Positions 52,842 to 62,411 of a stretch of 64,000 bases of DNA are shown in pieces. The stretch covers positions 124,001 to 188,000 of the forward strand of contig JANSYM010000007.1 of NCBI GenBank assembly GCA_024742355.1, given 5' to 3'. This stretch comes from Hyphomonadaceae bacterium (GTDB lineage Bacteria; Pseudomonadota; Alphaproteobacteria; Caulobacterales; Hyphomonadaceae). Each line of letters begins with the position of its first letter. Within the stretch, counting starts at the first letter, position 1. Below the pieces are notes generated by a model. It did not search any database. It was not told the origin of the DNA and was given only the letters and a program-made list of their open reading frames with translations. A program made the position numbers and the translations under genes.

Positions 52842-53708
52842 TTACAGACCGCGCCAGAGCCGTTCTTTCATACAAGGGTCAGCCTGCGCCCGGGAACAGC
52901 GATAGAAGGTAAACAGGACGGTATCCGCACGCCCGATCAGGTTTTGAAACGGCACGAAGCCAACAGATGCACTTTCCGGAGACGATCCGGGGCGCGGCGG
53001 GCATCCGGCTTCATCAATGACCCCGGCAGAACTCGGTGGGCAATGACCTGTAGGATTGCGGCCGTCCATGGAATTGTCGCGATTATCGCCCATGAACAGG
53101 AAGTGCTTCTCCGGCACAACATAATCGACAGAAATATTGCTGCCGGTCTCACCATCAATGTCATGGGTGAGCCAGGTTTCGCCATCATAGGATTCAGTGA
53201 ATTCCGCCGCCGTGACCATCGCGCCGCTATCATGCTTCCGGTACCGGACCCGGCGGACAAAGGTCCGCTCGATCGGGGTGCCGTTGATCGCCACCGGCTG
53301 GCCGTCGCGAACGGTGACGGTGTCACCTGGCAAACCGATAATGCGCTTGATCATCACGCGCGGTGTGTGCGTGTGCTCGAACACCGCGACATCGCCGCGC
53401 TTCGGCATGCTGGCAAACACGCGGCCCTCTGGCAGCGGCACATATCGGCCGAGGCTGAAAGGCAGGGAATGGCGCGAATAGCCGTACGCGTATTTGTTCA
53501 CCGCGACCCGGTCACCAACCTGGAGATTAGGCACCATGCTCTCTGACGGGATCACGCGCAGCTCATAGAACAATCCCGAGAAAACCAGGAAGATCGGGAT
53601 GAAGATGGACAGCGTGATGCCCCACTCGCGCAGCTCTTTCACGACCTTTTGTTGCAAGGTCAGCGGCGCCTCGAGCTCGGGCGTGTCTTTGGACATGGTT
53701 TCTGTCAT
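52842..53708 (-). CDS. lepB: Signal peptidase I
   Basis: Inner-membrane peptidase that removes Sec signal peptides. 288 residues: one membrane helix (about 31-50), catalytic Ser57 in VIPSESMVPNL, catalytic Lys121 in VMIKRIIGLPGDTV, and the conserved FLFMGDNRDNSMDGR. A segment with PPSSAGVIDEAGCPPRPGSS (about 232-252) interrupts the usual sequence near the C-terminus and has two Cys. The start overlaps the YbjQ stop as ATGA, so translation is coupled. Confidence 0.95.
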   Translation of the reverse strand: MTETMSKDTPELEAPLTLQQKVVKELREWGITLSIFIPIFLVFSGLFYELRVIPSESMVPNLQVGDRVAVNKYAYGYSRHSLPFSLGRYVPLPEGRVFASMPKRGDVAVFEHTHTPRVMIKRIIGLPGDTVTVRDGQPVAINGTPIERTFVRRVRYRKHDSGAMVTAAEFTESYDGETWLTHDIDGETGSNISVDYVVPEKHFLFMGDNRDNSMDGRNPTGHCPPSSAGVIDEAGCPPRPGSSPESASVGFVPFQNLIGRADTVLFTFYRCSRAQADPCMKERLWRGL

Positions 53709-54019
53709 GACAATCGCACTGCCGTTCCATAGGCGAGGAGTTCAGCCGAACCGCCCATGATCATACTGGTTGTGACACGCAGAGAGATCACCGCATCAGC
53801 GCCCCTGGCCTCAGCATCTGCAACCATGCGATCGATCGCCTGTTCGCGCGCTTCTGCCATCAGCTTGGTGTATTCAGGCACTTCGCCGCCAACCAGGTTG
53901 CGCAGAGCCGCCATGATATCGCGGCCGAAAAATCGCGTGCGCACGGTATTGCCTTTGACCGTTCCGATAATTTCGGACACCTGCCGCCCGGGCACGGTTT
54001 CGCCCATGGTAACAATCAT
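53705..54019 (-). CDS. YbjQ/UPF0145 family protein
   Basis: 104 residues. GRQVSEIIGTVKGNTVRTRFFGRDIMAALRNLVGGEVPEYTKLMAEAREQAIDRMVADAEARGADAVISLRVTTSMIMGGSAELLAYGTAV is the full family pattern. The fold forms homopentamers; heavy-metal binding has been suggested but function is unknown. It is the middle gene of a three-gene run with a small membrane protein upstream and lepB downstream (ATGA overlap). Confidence 0.92.
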   Translation of the reverse strand: MIVTMGETVPGRQVSEIIGTVKGNTVRTRFFGRDIMAALRNLVGGEVPEYTKLMAEAREQAIDRMVADAEARGADAVISLRVTTSMIMGGSAELLAYGTAVRLS

Positions 54020-54031
54020 ACTGTGCCTCTC

Positions 54032-54298
54032 TTATTTATCGACAGTCTTCGAATAGTGGTCATCTTCGGCATTGTTTAGACGATCAACAATCACTTTTGC
54101 CAGAAGCACGAGAAAGCCGAGCGCGACAAGTCCCGGTATCAGTAGCACGGCCCAGATCGGGGCACCGGCTTCAGCACTGGCCTGATTGATGGCAAATCCG
54201 ATCCCAAGCAGGATCAACAGGCCGTAAATCGCGCCGCCGGCAACAATCAGTCCGATCCCGACGGCGAACCATCCTTTGGTTTTTCCGATTTCCTGCAT
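54032..54298 (-). CDS. Small two-helix membrane protein
   Basis: 88 residues with two membrane helices (about 11-36 and 47-68) and a charged C-terminal tail (KVIVDRLNNAEDDHYSKTVDK). No family recognised. It lies 12 bases upstream of the YbjQ gene and is the first gene of the run ending in lepB, so a membrane partner role for YbjQ is possible. Confidence 0.65.
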   Translation of the reverse strand: MQEIGKTKGWFAVGIGLIVAGGAIYGLLILLGIGFAINQASAEAGAPIWAVLLIPGLVALGFLVLLAKVIVDRLNNAEDDHYSKTVDK

Positions 54299-54375
54299 CA
54301 GTGCCTCCAGCGACCATGCGCGTGCACGATGTTTGACTTATCCCGCGCTTCTTGTCGAGAACATGACCGCGTCGA

Positions 54376-55446
54376 TCAATCCGCCGCTTCGTACCAGGCA
54401 ATGCCATCAGCATCGACACGCCGCACCGCTTCATTGCGCTTCAGCAGATAATTCAGGTGCGCCAGCGCTTCGCCGGTTGCCATAGACAGGACATCATCAC
54501 CAATCTTGCGGCCGAAGATTGCCGGGAAAACATCGATCACCCGACGAGGTTCTTGTTCCAGTCGCTGTTTCAGGCGCTTCAGCGCGATGCCATGTCCTTT
54601 AATAAGGTGATCAAGCCGTTGATGGGCGCCTGTGAATGGCTCATTATGGGCCGGCAGGACAAGAACATCGGCCGGCAATTCAGCCTTCAGTTTCTCGCAA
54701 CTCTCCAACCAGTCGGACAGCGGGTCCGCATCGGGCTCAGTGGGAAACACCGACACATTTGACGAGATTTTCGGCAAGAGCTGATCGCCTGATATGACCA
54801 CGTTCAATTCCGGGCAGAACAGGCAGGAATGTTCGGGCGAATGGCCATGTCCGGTAATCACCTGCCAGGCGTGGCCAGCCATCTCGAATCCATCGCCGTC
54901 CTCGAGACGATAATATGCATCCGGCAATTGCGACACGCCGCGCCCGAAACCGCCAAAGCGAGAGCGATAGGTTTCGATATTCTCGTCATCCCAACCCGCC
55001 TGCCGATAGAAAACGGTTCCGGCTTCCGGCGCTGTGCGACCCGTGTCGGCCACCAGCATCCGGCAAGTCACATATTCAAGGCGGCTGATCCAGAGCTGCG
55101 AGTCTGGGAACTTGCGGCTGAGCCATCCGGCATTGCCGATATGGTCCGGATGCATATGGGTGACGATCACCCGCCAGACCGGTCGGCCGTCAAGCTTCTC
55201 TTCGAAAATCTTGCGCCAGGCCGCCTTGGTATCGTCGAGCGGCATGCCGGTATCGACAATCGTCCAGCCTTTCTCGCCATCATCGATCAGCCAGAGGTTG
55301 ATCCATTGCAAGGAAAAGGGCAGCGGCATGCGCACCCAGTGCACGCCCGGCGCAACCTCAAGCGTCGCACCGACTTCTGGAGTTGTCTCCCCGAACGGGT
55401 AGGTCAGTGGCGCGCGGCCCGAGGTTTTGCCTTCAAATCCATCCAT
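54376..55446 (-). CDS. MBL-fold metallo-hydrolase
   Basis: 356 residues. The metal-binding motif is VTHMHPDHIGN, with the further His and Asp ligands in ITGHGHSPEHSCLF, SGDQLLPKIS and LPAHNEPFTGAH. The C-terminal region (about 270-356) is helical, as in LACTB2-like and glyoxalase-II-like hydrolases, and ends in a winged-helix-like part. The ATG at 55446 is chosen although no Shine-Dalgarno is visible; the only longer start is a GTG at 55494. Substrate unknown; no signal peptide. Confidence 0.85.
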   Translation of the reverse strand: MDGFEGKTSGRAPLTYPFGETTPEVGATLEVAPGVHWVRMPLPFSLQWINLWLIDDGEKGWTIVDTGMPLDDTKAAWRKIFEEKLDGRPVWRVIVTHMHPDHIGNAGWLSRKFPDSQLWISRLEYVTCRMLVADTGRTAPEAGTVFYRQAGWDDENIETYRSRFGGFGRGVSQLPDAYYRLEDGDGFEMAGHAWQVITGHGHSPEHSCLFCPELNVVISGDQLLPKISSNVSVFPTEPDADPLSDWLESCEKLKAELPADVLVLPAHNEPFTGAHQRLDHLIKGHGIALKRLKQRLEQEPRRVIDVFPAIFGRKIGDDVLSMATGEALAHLNYLLKRNEAVRRVDADGIAWYEAAD

Positions 55447-55515
55447 GATTTCAGTTTGGCATGCCCGATGGCTGCCACCAATCCATGACCTCACGGAATG
55501 ACTGAGCGACAGGCG

Positions 55516-56079
55516 CTAGCGAGTGTTGACGCGGCTCACCTTGGTGCCTTCGATACTGACGCCGGCCATCAGGCCTTTCTGGTCGAAAATGAAGGCGTAA
55601 GCATCGTCCTGGAGCGTCGACGAGGACAGATTCTCTGCAACGCCAGCATTCACGACCACAACGGTCGGCCCGACGCCGATTTCCCAGCCATCGGATTCTT
55701 CAAGATACTGAACGGCATTGTCGTTCATGAGGAACACCGCATAGCCATAGGATTGCGCCCCGGCCTGCAGGCCCCAGGATCCGGTGAACGACGTGTAATA
55801 CCCCGTCGTGTTGCCACCCTGGCGCAACTCGCCTTCGCCATACGCGCCGCCAAAGACCAAACCGGCTTTGACAATTGATGGAAAGATCAACACCGCGCGC
55901 GATTGTCTTGAGATCGCTGCAGCCGCAGGGTTTTCCCGTACCAGCTGACTGAGCGCCTGTGAGCTCGAACTGGAGATGTCCGCGCGCGAGGCTGGCGAGT
56001 TCGCCGTGGTTGAGCACGCGCCGAGCGATGCCATTCCGATGACCGCCGTGGCGGCAAAAACTTTTCTAAACAGTCCCAT
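55516..56079 (-). CDS. YSC84/SYLF-domain lipoprotein
   Basis: 187 residues. The lipoprotein signal ends at ASLGACSTT. The rest is the SYLF lipid-binding domain: AAISRQSRAVLIFPSIVKAGLVFGGAYGEGELRQGG, YYTSFTGSWGLQAGAQSYGYAVFLMNDNAVQYLE and VGPTVVVVNAGVAENLSSSTLQDDAYAFIFDQKGLMAGVSIEGTKV. It probably binds lipid in the envelope; the role is not known. The ATG at 56079 has AGGAGCTG upstream; a longer start at 56139 would bury the signal peptide. It is next to sdaA on the same strand. Confidence 0.9.
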   Translation of the reverse strand: MGLFRKVFAATAVIGMASLGACSTTANSPASRADISSSSSQALSQLVRENPAAAAISRQSRAVLIFPSIVKAGLVFGGAYGEGELRQGGNTTGYYTSFTGSWGLQAGAQSYGYAVFLMNDNAVQYLEESDGWEIGVGPTVVVVNAGVAENLSSSTLQDDAYAFIFDQKGLMAGVSIEGTKVSRVNTR

Positions 56080-56157
56080 ACGCAGCTCCTGTCTCTGGTC
56101 CGGGCGGGCCTTATGCCTCAGAATACGGAGCACCGACAAGGTTTCTTATTGTTAATC

Positions 56158-57546
56158 TTAGCAAGCGACGACGTTCACAGCGAGCCCGCCCTGGCTGGTT
56201 TCCTTGTATTTGGACGACATATCGAGACCCGTCTGACGCATGGTTTCGATCACCTGATCGAGCGAAACCTTGCCCTGCCCGTCCTGGTGTAGCGCCAGGC
56301 GCGCAGCGTTTACGGCTTTCACCGTGCCGATTGCGTTGCGTTCAATACACGGCACCTGCACCAGGCCGCCCACCGGATCGCAGGTCAGGCCGAGATTGTG
56401 TTCCATGCCGATTTCAGCCGCAGCCAGGCATTGCACCGGAGTCGCGCCCCAGACCGCTGCCAAACCGCCCGCCGCCATGGAACAGGCAACGCCTACCTCG
56501 CCCTGGCAGCCCATCTCAGCGCCTGAGATCGACGCGCGCTGCTTGTACAAAAGGCCGATGCCGCCCGCCACGAGTAGAAATCTCTGCGTCTTGGAGCGGA
56601 TCGGTGTGCCGTCATCATCACAGCAATAATGGCGCAGCACGGCTGGCAGGATTCCCGCGGCGCCATTGGTCGGCGCGGTCACAACCCGGCCGCCAGCCGC
56701 GTTTTCTTCGTTCACCGCCATCGCATACACATTCAGCCAGTCAAACAAGGCCTCGCGCTCATTGACGCCTGCGCCGGTTTTCAGCTTGCGATAAAGGTCC
56801 GGCGCGCGGCGTTTGACGTCCAGCCCGCCCGGGAGAATCCCTTCGGTCTCCAATCCGCGATCGATGCAAGCCAGCATTGTATCGGTAATGTGATCGAGCT
56901 GCGACAGGGTCTCTTCGCGCGGACGCCGCTCATCTTCGTTGACCAGCATCAGGCGCCGGATCGACAGGCCGCTCTGATCGCACAGCGACAGCAATTCTGC
57001 CGCCGAGCCGAATGCATGTGGAGACCGGGTTTGGTCCGGCACGACATCGCCCTGTGCCGGACGGGCGAGCCGCCGTGCCGAGGCAATGAATCCGCCGCCC
57101 GTCGAATAATAGACCCGTTCAAAAATGGTCTGGTCCGGATCATCGGCCGCGAACAATCTGAGTGCCATGCCGTTCGGGTGAAGCTCAGGGACGAAATCAC
57201 CGCGATACAGGATGTCCTTGATTGCATTGAACGCGATCGTCCCGCCGCCCGACAGGTTGAGCGATTTCTCGCTGACTGTTGCGCGAAACGCGGCCTCGGC
57301 CTCATCGGGATCAGCCGTGTCCGGCTCAAATCCCAGCAATCCCAGGATCACCGCCTTGTCAGTGCCGTGTCCGACACCCGTCAGTGCCAGGGAGCCTTGC
57401 AATTCGACCTCGACGCGCGCTGCCTGCGACAGCAAGCCTGTCTTTGACGCCGCGCGCAAGAAGCGTTTTGCGATCCGCATGGGACCAACTGTGTGCGACG
57501 AGGATGGCCCCAGGCCGACGCGAAACAAATCCAAAACTGAAAGCAT
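56158..57546 (-). CDS. sdaA: L-serine ammonia-lyase (iron-sulphur type)
   Basis: Converts L-serine to pyruvate and ammonia with a 4Fe-4S cluster. 462 residues of the single-chain SdaA type: N-terminal [17 protein letters not shown], then [40 protein letters not shown] and [17 protein letters not shown], which contain the expected cluster cysteines. It starts at 57546 with no obvious Shine-Dalgarno and is divergent from the amidase gene with 97 bases between. Confidence 0.96.
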   Translation of the reverse strand: MLSVLDLFRVGLGPSSSHTVGPMRIAKRFLRAASKTGLLSQAARVEVELQGSLALTGVGHGTDKAVILGLLGFEPDTADPDEAEAAFRATVSEKSLNLSGGGTIAFNAIKDILYRGDFVPELHPNGMALRLFAADDPDQTIFERVYYSTGGGFIASARRLARPAQGDVVPDQTRSPHAFGSAAELLSLCDQSGLSIRRLMLVNEDERRPREETLSQLDHITDTMLACIDRGLETEGILPGGLDVKRRAPDLYRKLKTGAGVNEREALFDWLNVYAMAVNEENAAGGRVVTAPTNGAAGILPAVLRHYCCDDDGTPIRSKTQRFLLVAGGIGLLYKQRASISGAEMGCQGEVGVACSMAAGGLAAVWGATPVQCLAAAEIGMEHNLGLTCDPVGGLVQVPCIERNAIGTVKAVNAARLALHQDGQGKVSLDQVIETMRQTGLDMSSKYKETSQGGLAVNVVAC

Positions 57547-57643
57547 TCTACACCGGTGCCCGCCAGACGAGCCTTACCCCTACGGCGCTCTTGCATTCCG
57601 AGCAAGCCCGCGCAAGGCTGACCGAAAATCCAGGGAGGCATTT

Positions 57644-59197
57644 ATGTCGAAACTCAATCGCAGAGGCTTGCTCAAATCCGGCGCAGCCCTCGCCGCTCTG
57701 ACCCCGATCGCAGCGTGCGCGGCTGGGACTGAACCATCTGACACCAGCACGCCGGAAACGACTGCGACCGAGGAGCCCCAAACCGATGAGGCCCCAGACG
57801 TGAGCAGCTACACAGCCCAATCCATTCCTGACGGTCTGACACAAGTCGCCCTGCTGGCTTCGGGCGAGACCACATCGCTCGCCCTGACGCAAGCAGCCGT
57901 CGATCGGTCCAGGGGTGCCAATGCGCTTATCAACGCCGTCGCGCTGGAAACCTATGAGGATGCATTGGCGGAGGCGGAGACGCCGCCCGAAGGCCAATTC
58001 GGCGGGGTGCCAACCTTCATCAAGGATTTGCTCGACTGGAAAGGCGACCAGACATTATACGGATCGCGCGCCTTCAAAGGTTACATCGCGCCGGACGATG
58101 CCGCCTTTGCCAAGGCCTGGCGCAAGGCTGGCGTCATCAGCCTCGGAAAATCGACCACGCCGGAAATGGGACTGATCTCCTCGACTGAGCCTTTGGTGAC
58201 GGGCGCAACGCGCAACCCGTATGACCTCAGCCGCATTCCTGGCGGATCTTCCGGCGGTGCAGCCGCGCTGGTCGCTGCGCGCGTGGTGCCGTTCGCGCAT
58301 GCCAGTGATGGCGGCGGCTCGATCCGTATTCCGGCAGCGTGTTGCGGCCTGTTTGGCCTCAAGCCGAGCCGCGGCGCCTTGCCGATCAGCCGCGAGTCCG
58401 GCGAAGTCGACATTTCGGTCAATCATGCCGTGACGCTGACGGTACGCGACAGCGCTGCTTTGTTTGCGGCGGCCGAGGCTGACATTCAGTCGGACCTGCC
58501 CAAGACCGGCAACATCACCGAAGCCTCAACGCGCCGACTGAAGATCGCTTTTGCGCCTGACCCCGTAAACGGCGCCGCGCTCGACAGTGCGACGCGCGCC
58601 GGCATTGAGCGCACCGCGCAATTGTGCCGCGACCTCGGACACGAAGTCGTCGACTTTGTCATGCCGGTCGACGGCGTCGAGTTTGGCGATCAGTTCCTGA
58701 TGTATTGGGCCGCCGGCGCTGCCGCATTTGCGCAGAGCGCCAGCCAGTTCTCAGGCAAACCCGTCGGCCCGGAGATTGTCGAGCCATGGACGATCGGCCT
58801 CGCCACACAATTTATGCAGCGCCAAAGCGAGATCGGCGACGTCATCGCCTACTTGAAAGCGTTCGAGGGCATCTATCATTCCTGGTTCGCCGATTTCGAC
58901 GTCATCCTGACCCCTACGGTCTCTACGGTCGCGCCCAAGATCGGATCACAGGCGCCGGATGGAGACTTCGATACGGTGATGGAGAACGTTTTGAATTTCG
59001 CCGCCTTCACTTCACCCATGAATGTTTCGGGCGCGGCCTCGATGAGCGTTCCGATCCAGTGGAGCGATGAGGGCTTGCCGATCGGCTCGATGTTCTCGGC
59101 CCAGCGCGGCGATGATGGACTTCTGTTCGCGCTGGCCTATGAATTGGAGGAAGCGCAGCCCTGGATTGACCGGCTGCCAACGTTCAAACCTGCCTGA
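57644..59197 (+). CDS. Exported amidase-signature hydrolase (Tat lipoprotein)
   Basis: 517 residues. The N-terminus carries NRRGLLKSGAALAALTPIAACA, a Tat-like twin-Arg signal with lipobox Cys25, followed by a Thr/Glu-rich linker. The Ser-cisSer-Lys triad of the amidase signature family is Lys127 (TFIKDLL), Ser202 (IPGGSSGG) and Ser226 (DGGGSIRIP). It should cleave amide bonds in the periplasm. GGGAGG precedes ATG 57644. The reading frame is open far upstream to 57212, over the start of sdaA, but that extension has no support. Seven bases after its stop begins the ribosome site of the SRPBCC gene. Confidence 0.9.
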   Translation: MSKLNRRGLLKSGAALAALTPIAACAAGTEPSDTSTPETTATEEPQTDEAPDVSSYTAQSIPDGLTQVALLASGETTSLALTQAAVDRSRGANALINAVALETYEDALAEAETPPEGQFGGVPTFIKDLLDWKGDQTLYGSRAFKGYIAPDDAAFAKAWRKAGVISLGKSTTPEMGLISSTEPLVTGATRNPYDLSRIPGGSSGGAAALVAARVVPFAHASDGGGSIRIPAACCGLFGLKPSRGALPISRESGEVDISVNHAVTLTVRDSAALFAAAEADIQSDLPKTGNITEASTRRLKIAFAPDPVNGAALDSATRAGIERTAQLCRDLGHEVVDFVMPVDGVEFGDQFLMYWAAGAAAFAQSASQFSGKPVGPEIVEPWTIGLATQFMQRQSEIGDVIAYLKAFEGIYHSWFADFDVILTPTVSTVAPKIGSQAPDGDFDTVMENVLNFAAFTSPMNVSGAASMSVPIQWSDEGLPIGSMFSAQRGDDGLLFALAYELEEAQPWIDRLPTFKPA

Positions 59198-59211
59198 TCG
59201 GAGACTTGAAA

Positions 59212-59736
59212 ATGTTCCGCAACGCCTTCCTCGCTGCCCTCGGGGGCGCTGTCAGCCTGATCGGATGTGCCCATGCAGACGTGGTTGCTGGCGCACCGGA
59301 TCATTTCACGCTCAAGCTCGAAGCCGAAACGGAACTCTCGCCGGACGAAGTCTGGGTCCGGCTGATCGATCCGAAGACCTGGTGGTTGCCGGATCACACC
59401 TATTCCGGCGATTCCGCCAATCTTACGATTGATCCCGTTGCCGGCGGATTGTGGCGCGAAGATTGGGACGGCGGCTCGGTCTGGCATGGATCCGTGCTGC
59501 GCGCGGAGCCCGGCAAGGTGCTGGTGTTGAACGCGCCGTTCGGTCCCTTGCAGGACATGGCCGTGCGGTCGGTCTGGACGATATCGCTCGACGCTCAGGA
59601 AGATGGCGGCACGAAAATCACCTTCGATCACGTCACCAATGGTAGCTCCGCCAGCAATCTGGAAGCGATCGCGCCCGCAGTAGATTTCGTCAAAAGCGAA
59701 GCGCTCAAGTCGCTCGCCCGTCCGCGCGACGAGTAG
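59212..59736 (+). CDS. Exported SRPBCC-domain protein
   Basis: 174 residues. A signal peptide (MFRNAFLAALGGAVSLIGCAHA) with a possible lipobox Cys is followed by a START/SRPBCC-like domain: KLEAETELSPDEVWVRLIDPKTWWLPDHTYSGDSANLTIDPVAGGLWREDW and TKITFDHVTNGSS. It may bind a small hydrophobic ligand. The ATG at 59212 has GGAGA upstream; a TTG at 59206 is not needed. It probably forms an operon with the amidase gene. Confidence 0.82.
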   Translation: MFRNAFLAALGGAVSLIGCAHADVVAGAPDHFTLKLEAETELSPDEVWVRLIDPKTWWLPDHTYSGDSANLTIDPVAGGLWREDWDGGSVWHGSVLRAEPGKVLVLNAPFGPLQDMAVRSVWTISLDAQEDGGTKITFDHVTNGSSASNLEAIAPAVDFVKSEALKSLARPRDE

Positions 59737-59805
59737 CGCCTTCCGCAAGGTCTGTCTTGCAGGCCGCAGCAAAGCCCGTAACCCTGTCCGTCAGAGAGGG
59801 CGGGC

Positions 59806-61041
59806 ATGACCGAACCAGATATTGATCCCGACGTCCCGCTGCGACCGCTGACGCCGTTCCAGCAAGGGATGATCGCATTTGCCAGTGTCGCCATGGGCGC
59901 CGGCATGACGATCAATTTCGTGGTCGTCGCGCCGCTCGCCCGCAAAGCCGGACTGACCGAGACACAGGTTGCAGGCATCCTCACACTATCTGCGCTGATC
60001 TACGCGCTGATGATCCCGCAATGGGGTCGCTGGGCCGATCGGTTTGGGCGCAAGCGCGTCATGGTCTTTTCGCTGATGGCGATGGGCTTTACCAATATGG
60101 CCTTCCTGTTCGCGCTGGAGGCGGCCCTGGCCGGGATGATTACTGGCCTGACAATGTTTTTCACCCTGGTGTTCGTACGCGTCTGGTTCGGCCTGCTATC
60201 GCCGGGGCTTCAGCCCGCCAGCATGGCGGCAATGACCGATGCGACGACGCCGAAAACCCGCGCTGCCGGCCTTGGAATGCTGGGCGCGGCGATGAGCATC
60301 GGCTCGATCATCGGCCCCGCTGGCGCCACCGTTCTGGCGCCGTTCGGCGCCCTGGTCCCACTCTGGGGCTCGATCGTCTTCAACATTACGTGCGGCATCC
60401 TCATCGCCTTCGCCTTGCCGAAGAGCCGAAGCACGCGGCAGAGCGCGCAGCGCCCGACCCCACTGGCCATGCGCGACCCGCGGGTATTGCCGCATCTGAT
60501 GTTCCTGTTCACCTATTTTGTCGGCGTCGGGATGATCCAACAGACCCTCGGCTGGTTCATTGAAGATCGCTATGACCTCGGCGAAGAACGCACCGTGTTG
60601 TTTACAGGAATTGCCTTTGCATGCCTCGCTGTGATGATGGTGATCATCCAGTTTGGCTATGTGCAACCGCGCAAACCTGACCCCAGGCGCATGTTGCCCG
60701 TCGGCCTGTTCCTGGTAGCGATTGGCTATGTTCTTGCCAATCTGTTGATGCCGTTCTGGGCGATTTGTATCGCTTTCCTGATTGTCGGTGGGGGCGCGGC
60801 CCTCGCGGTTCCGGCAGCCAATGCGCTCGGCAGCCTGTCCGTCGAGCGCCGTGAACAGGGATCCGCCGCCGCCCTTCTGGCAGCGGCGCCTCCGGCCGGA
60901 TTCATATTCGGGCCCCTGATCGGCGCGACGCTCTATCAAGTGAGCGCCGCACTGCCACTCTATCTATCGGCGGTGCTGATGACCGCGCTCGGCGCCTATG
61001 CCGCGCTGGTGGTTGCGCGACGGCCGCTCGGCGGTGGCTGA
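59806..61041 (+). CDS. Major facilitator superfamily transporter
   Basis: 411 residues with about 12 membrane helices. The first loop motif is WGRWADRFGRKRVM (MFS motif A, GxLaDrxGrkxxl). The second half shows LGEERTVLFTGIAFACLAVMMVIIQFGY and PAANALGSLSVERREQGSAAALLAAAPPAGFIFGPLIGATLYQ, as in drug-efflux (TetA/Bmr-like) members. Substrate unknown. AGAGAGGGCGGGC precedes the ATG. Its stop directly abuts the stop of the VOC gene on the other strand. Confidence 0.9.
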   Translation: MTEPDIDPDVPLRPLTPFQQGMIAFASVAMGAGMTINFVVVAPLARKAGLTETQVAGILTLSALIYALMIPQWGRWADRFGRKRVMVFSLMAMGFTNMAFLFALEAALAGMITGLTMFFTLVFVRVWFGLLSPGLQPASMAAMTDATTPKTRAAGLGMLGAAMSIGSIIGPAGATVLAPFGALVPLWGSIVFNITCGILIAFALPKSRSTRQSAQRPTPLAMRDPRVLPHLMFLFTYFVGVGMIQQTLGWFIEDRYDLGEERTVLFTGIAFACLAVMMVIIQFGYVQPRKPDPRRMLPVGLFLVAIGYVLANLLMPFWAICIAFLIVGGGAALAVPAANALGSLSVERREQGSAAALLAAAPPAGFIFGPLIGATLYQVSAALPLYLSAVLMTALGAYAALVVARRPLGGG

Positions 61042-61419
61042 TCAGCCTGGCATGTCCATGTGGAATGCGTTGAGCTTGTTGCCGTCCAGGTCGCGGAAAT
61101 AAGCGGCATAGAAGCCGCCGCCCCGATCCCCGGGTTTGCCCTCGCACGTGCCGCCTTGCTCGAGCGCGATCGCGTGAAGACGATCGACTTGCGCCTGGCT
61201 GTCTGCTTGTAGCGCGACCATGGTGCCGTTGCCGACACTTGGCGCCTTACCGTCAAAGGGTTGGGTAATCGCCACGCCCGGCGCCCCGCCCATGGCGCCC
61301 CAGGCAATGAAGGACTCCTCGTCCATCATCCGCCCGACTCCCATTTCCTTGGCGATCGCATCGTAAAACGCGGCGTTCTTCTTCAGGTCCGCCGTTCCAA
61401 GCGTCACATAACCAATCAT
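61042..61419 (-). CDS. VOC family protein (glyoxalase-like)
   Basis: 125 residues: GYVTLGTADLKKNAAFYDAIAKEMGVGRMMDEES in the first module and GGFYAAYFRDLDGNKLNAFHMDM in the second, the common form in small VOC proteins. The partner ligands suggest a metal-dependent lyase or dioxygenase, but activity is unknown. It converges with the MFS gene without any spacer and lies 56 bases after the SDR gene on the same strand. Confidence 0.88.
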   Translation of the reverse strand: MIGYVTLGTADLKKNAAFYDAIAKEMGVGRMMDEESFIAWGAMGGAPGVAITQPFDGKAPSVGNGTMVALQADSQAQVDRLHAIALEQGGTCEGKPGDRGGGFYAAYFRDLDGNKLNAFHMDMPG

Positions 61420-61475
61420 TCCAGCCTCCTAGTTTAAAGCTGGAACATTACATGAACATCTAGAAATGGCAATCG

Positions 61476-62249
61476 CTACATCGCGCTGATGCCGCCATCG
61501 ACCTTCAATTCAATCCCGGTGACCAGTTTGCTCTCGTCACTGGCCAGATAAAGCACCGCATAGGCAATGTCGTCGGGCTCGCCGACCTTGCCCAGCGGGA
61601 TTTGCCGCCCGAGTTTGGCGAGGGCTTCCTCTTCTCCGAACATTTCCTTGGTTCGATCAAGGATTGGCGTGTTGATAAAGACCGGATGGACGGAGTTTGA
61701 ACGGATTTGACCGCCCGTCTTGGCGCAGTGCAGCGCGATTGATTTCGACATGTGCCGTACAGCCGCTTTGGCCGTGTTGTAGGACACGTAGTTTCCGCTC
61801 GCGATAATCCCGGCAATCGAGCTGATATTGATGATCGAGCCGAGGCCGTGATCGCGCATCAATGGAATCGCGTATTTGCAGCCGAGAAAGATGGAGTCGA
61901 CATCGACCGTCATGACTTTCTGGAAGATCTCATAATCCTCGTCTTCGACGCTGCCGAGCGAGCCAATACCGGCATTGTTGACTAGAATGTTCAGCCCGCC
62001 CATGGCGTCATGGGCTTCCTGGACCACGGTTTTCCAGCGCTCAGCATCGGTCACATCATGTTGCCAGGCAAAGGCCGTGCCCTCGCCCAGTTCGGCATTG
62101 ATCTCTGCCGCGATCTTCTCAGCGCCGTCGCCATTGATATCGGTGACGGCAATTTTGGCACCTTCGCGTGCCAGCATCTTGGCCGTGGCTTCGCCGAGCC
62201 CTTGAGCACCGCCTGTTACGATTGCTTTCTTTCCTGATACGCGGCCCAT
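61476..62249 (-). CDS. Short-chain dehydrogenase/reductase
   Basis: NAD(P)-dependent oxidoreductase of 257 residues. TGGAQGLGEATAKML binds the cofactor, NNAGIG is the structural motif, and Ser in NISSIAG with YNTAK (Tyr-x-x-x-Lys) gives the catalytic residues. It resembles 7-alpha-hydroxysteroid/cyclopentanol-type dehydrogenases. Asp in VTDIN suggests NAD preference. The ATG at 62249 has GGAGGGCAGGC upstream; a longer frame to 62336 is not supported. Substrate unknown. Confidence 0.92.
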   Translation of the reverse strand: MGRVSGKKAIVTGGAQGLGEATAKMLAREGAKIAVTDINGDGAEKIAAEINAELGEGTAFAWQHDVTDAERWKTVVQEAHDAMGGLNILVNNAGIGSLGSVEDEDYEIFQKVMTVDVDSIFLGCKYAIPLMRDHGLGSIINISSIAGIIASGNYVSYNTAKAAVRHMSKSIALHCAKTGGQIRSNSVHPVFINTPILDRTKEMFGEEEALAKLGRQIPLGKVGEPDDIAYAVLYLASDESKLVTGIELKVDGGISAM

Positions 62250-62411
62250 GCCTGCCCTCCGATTGTCTGTTGATCTGCGGTTCAGATCACATGCAGCCGC
62301 AGGCGAAGCAAGCCCTGACGCGGCGGAGCTGGTCACGGGGATTTGAGGAATTGCGATTTGAGCTGCGTGCCACTTTCACCGACTTAGGCCGTAACGAAAC
62401 AAGGACACGTC

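Noticed and set aside
57212-57643. Upstream extension of the amidase frame
   Set aside because: It overlaps the start of sdaA on the other strand; the ATG at 57644 has a good ribosome site and gives a proper Tat lipoprotein signal.
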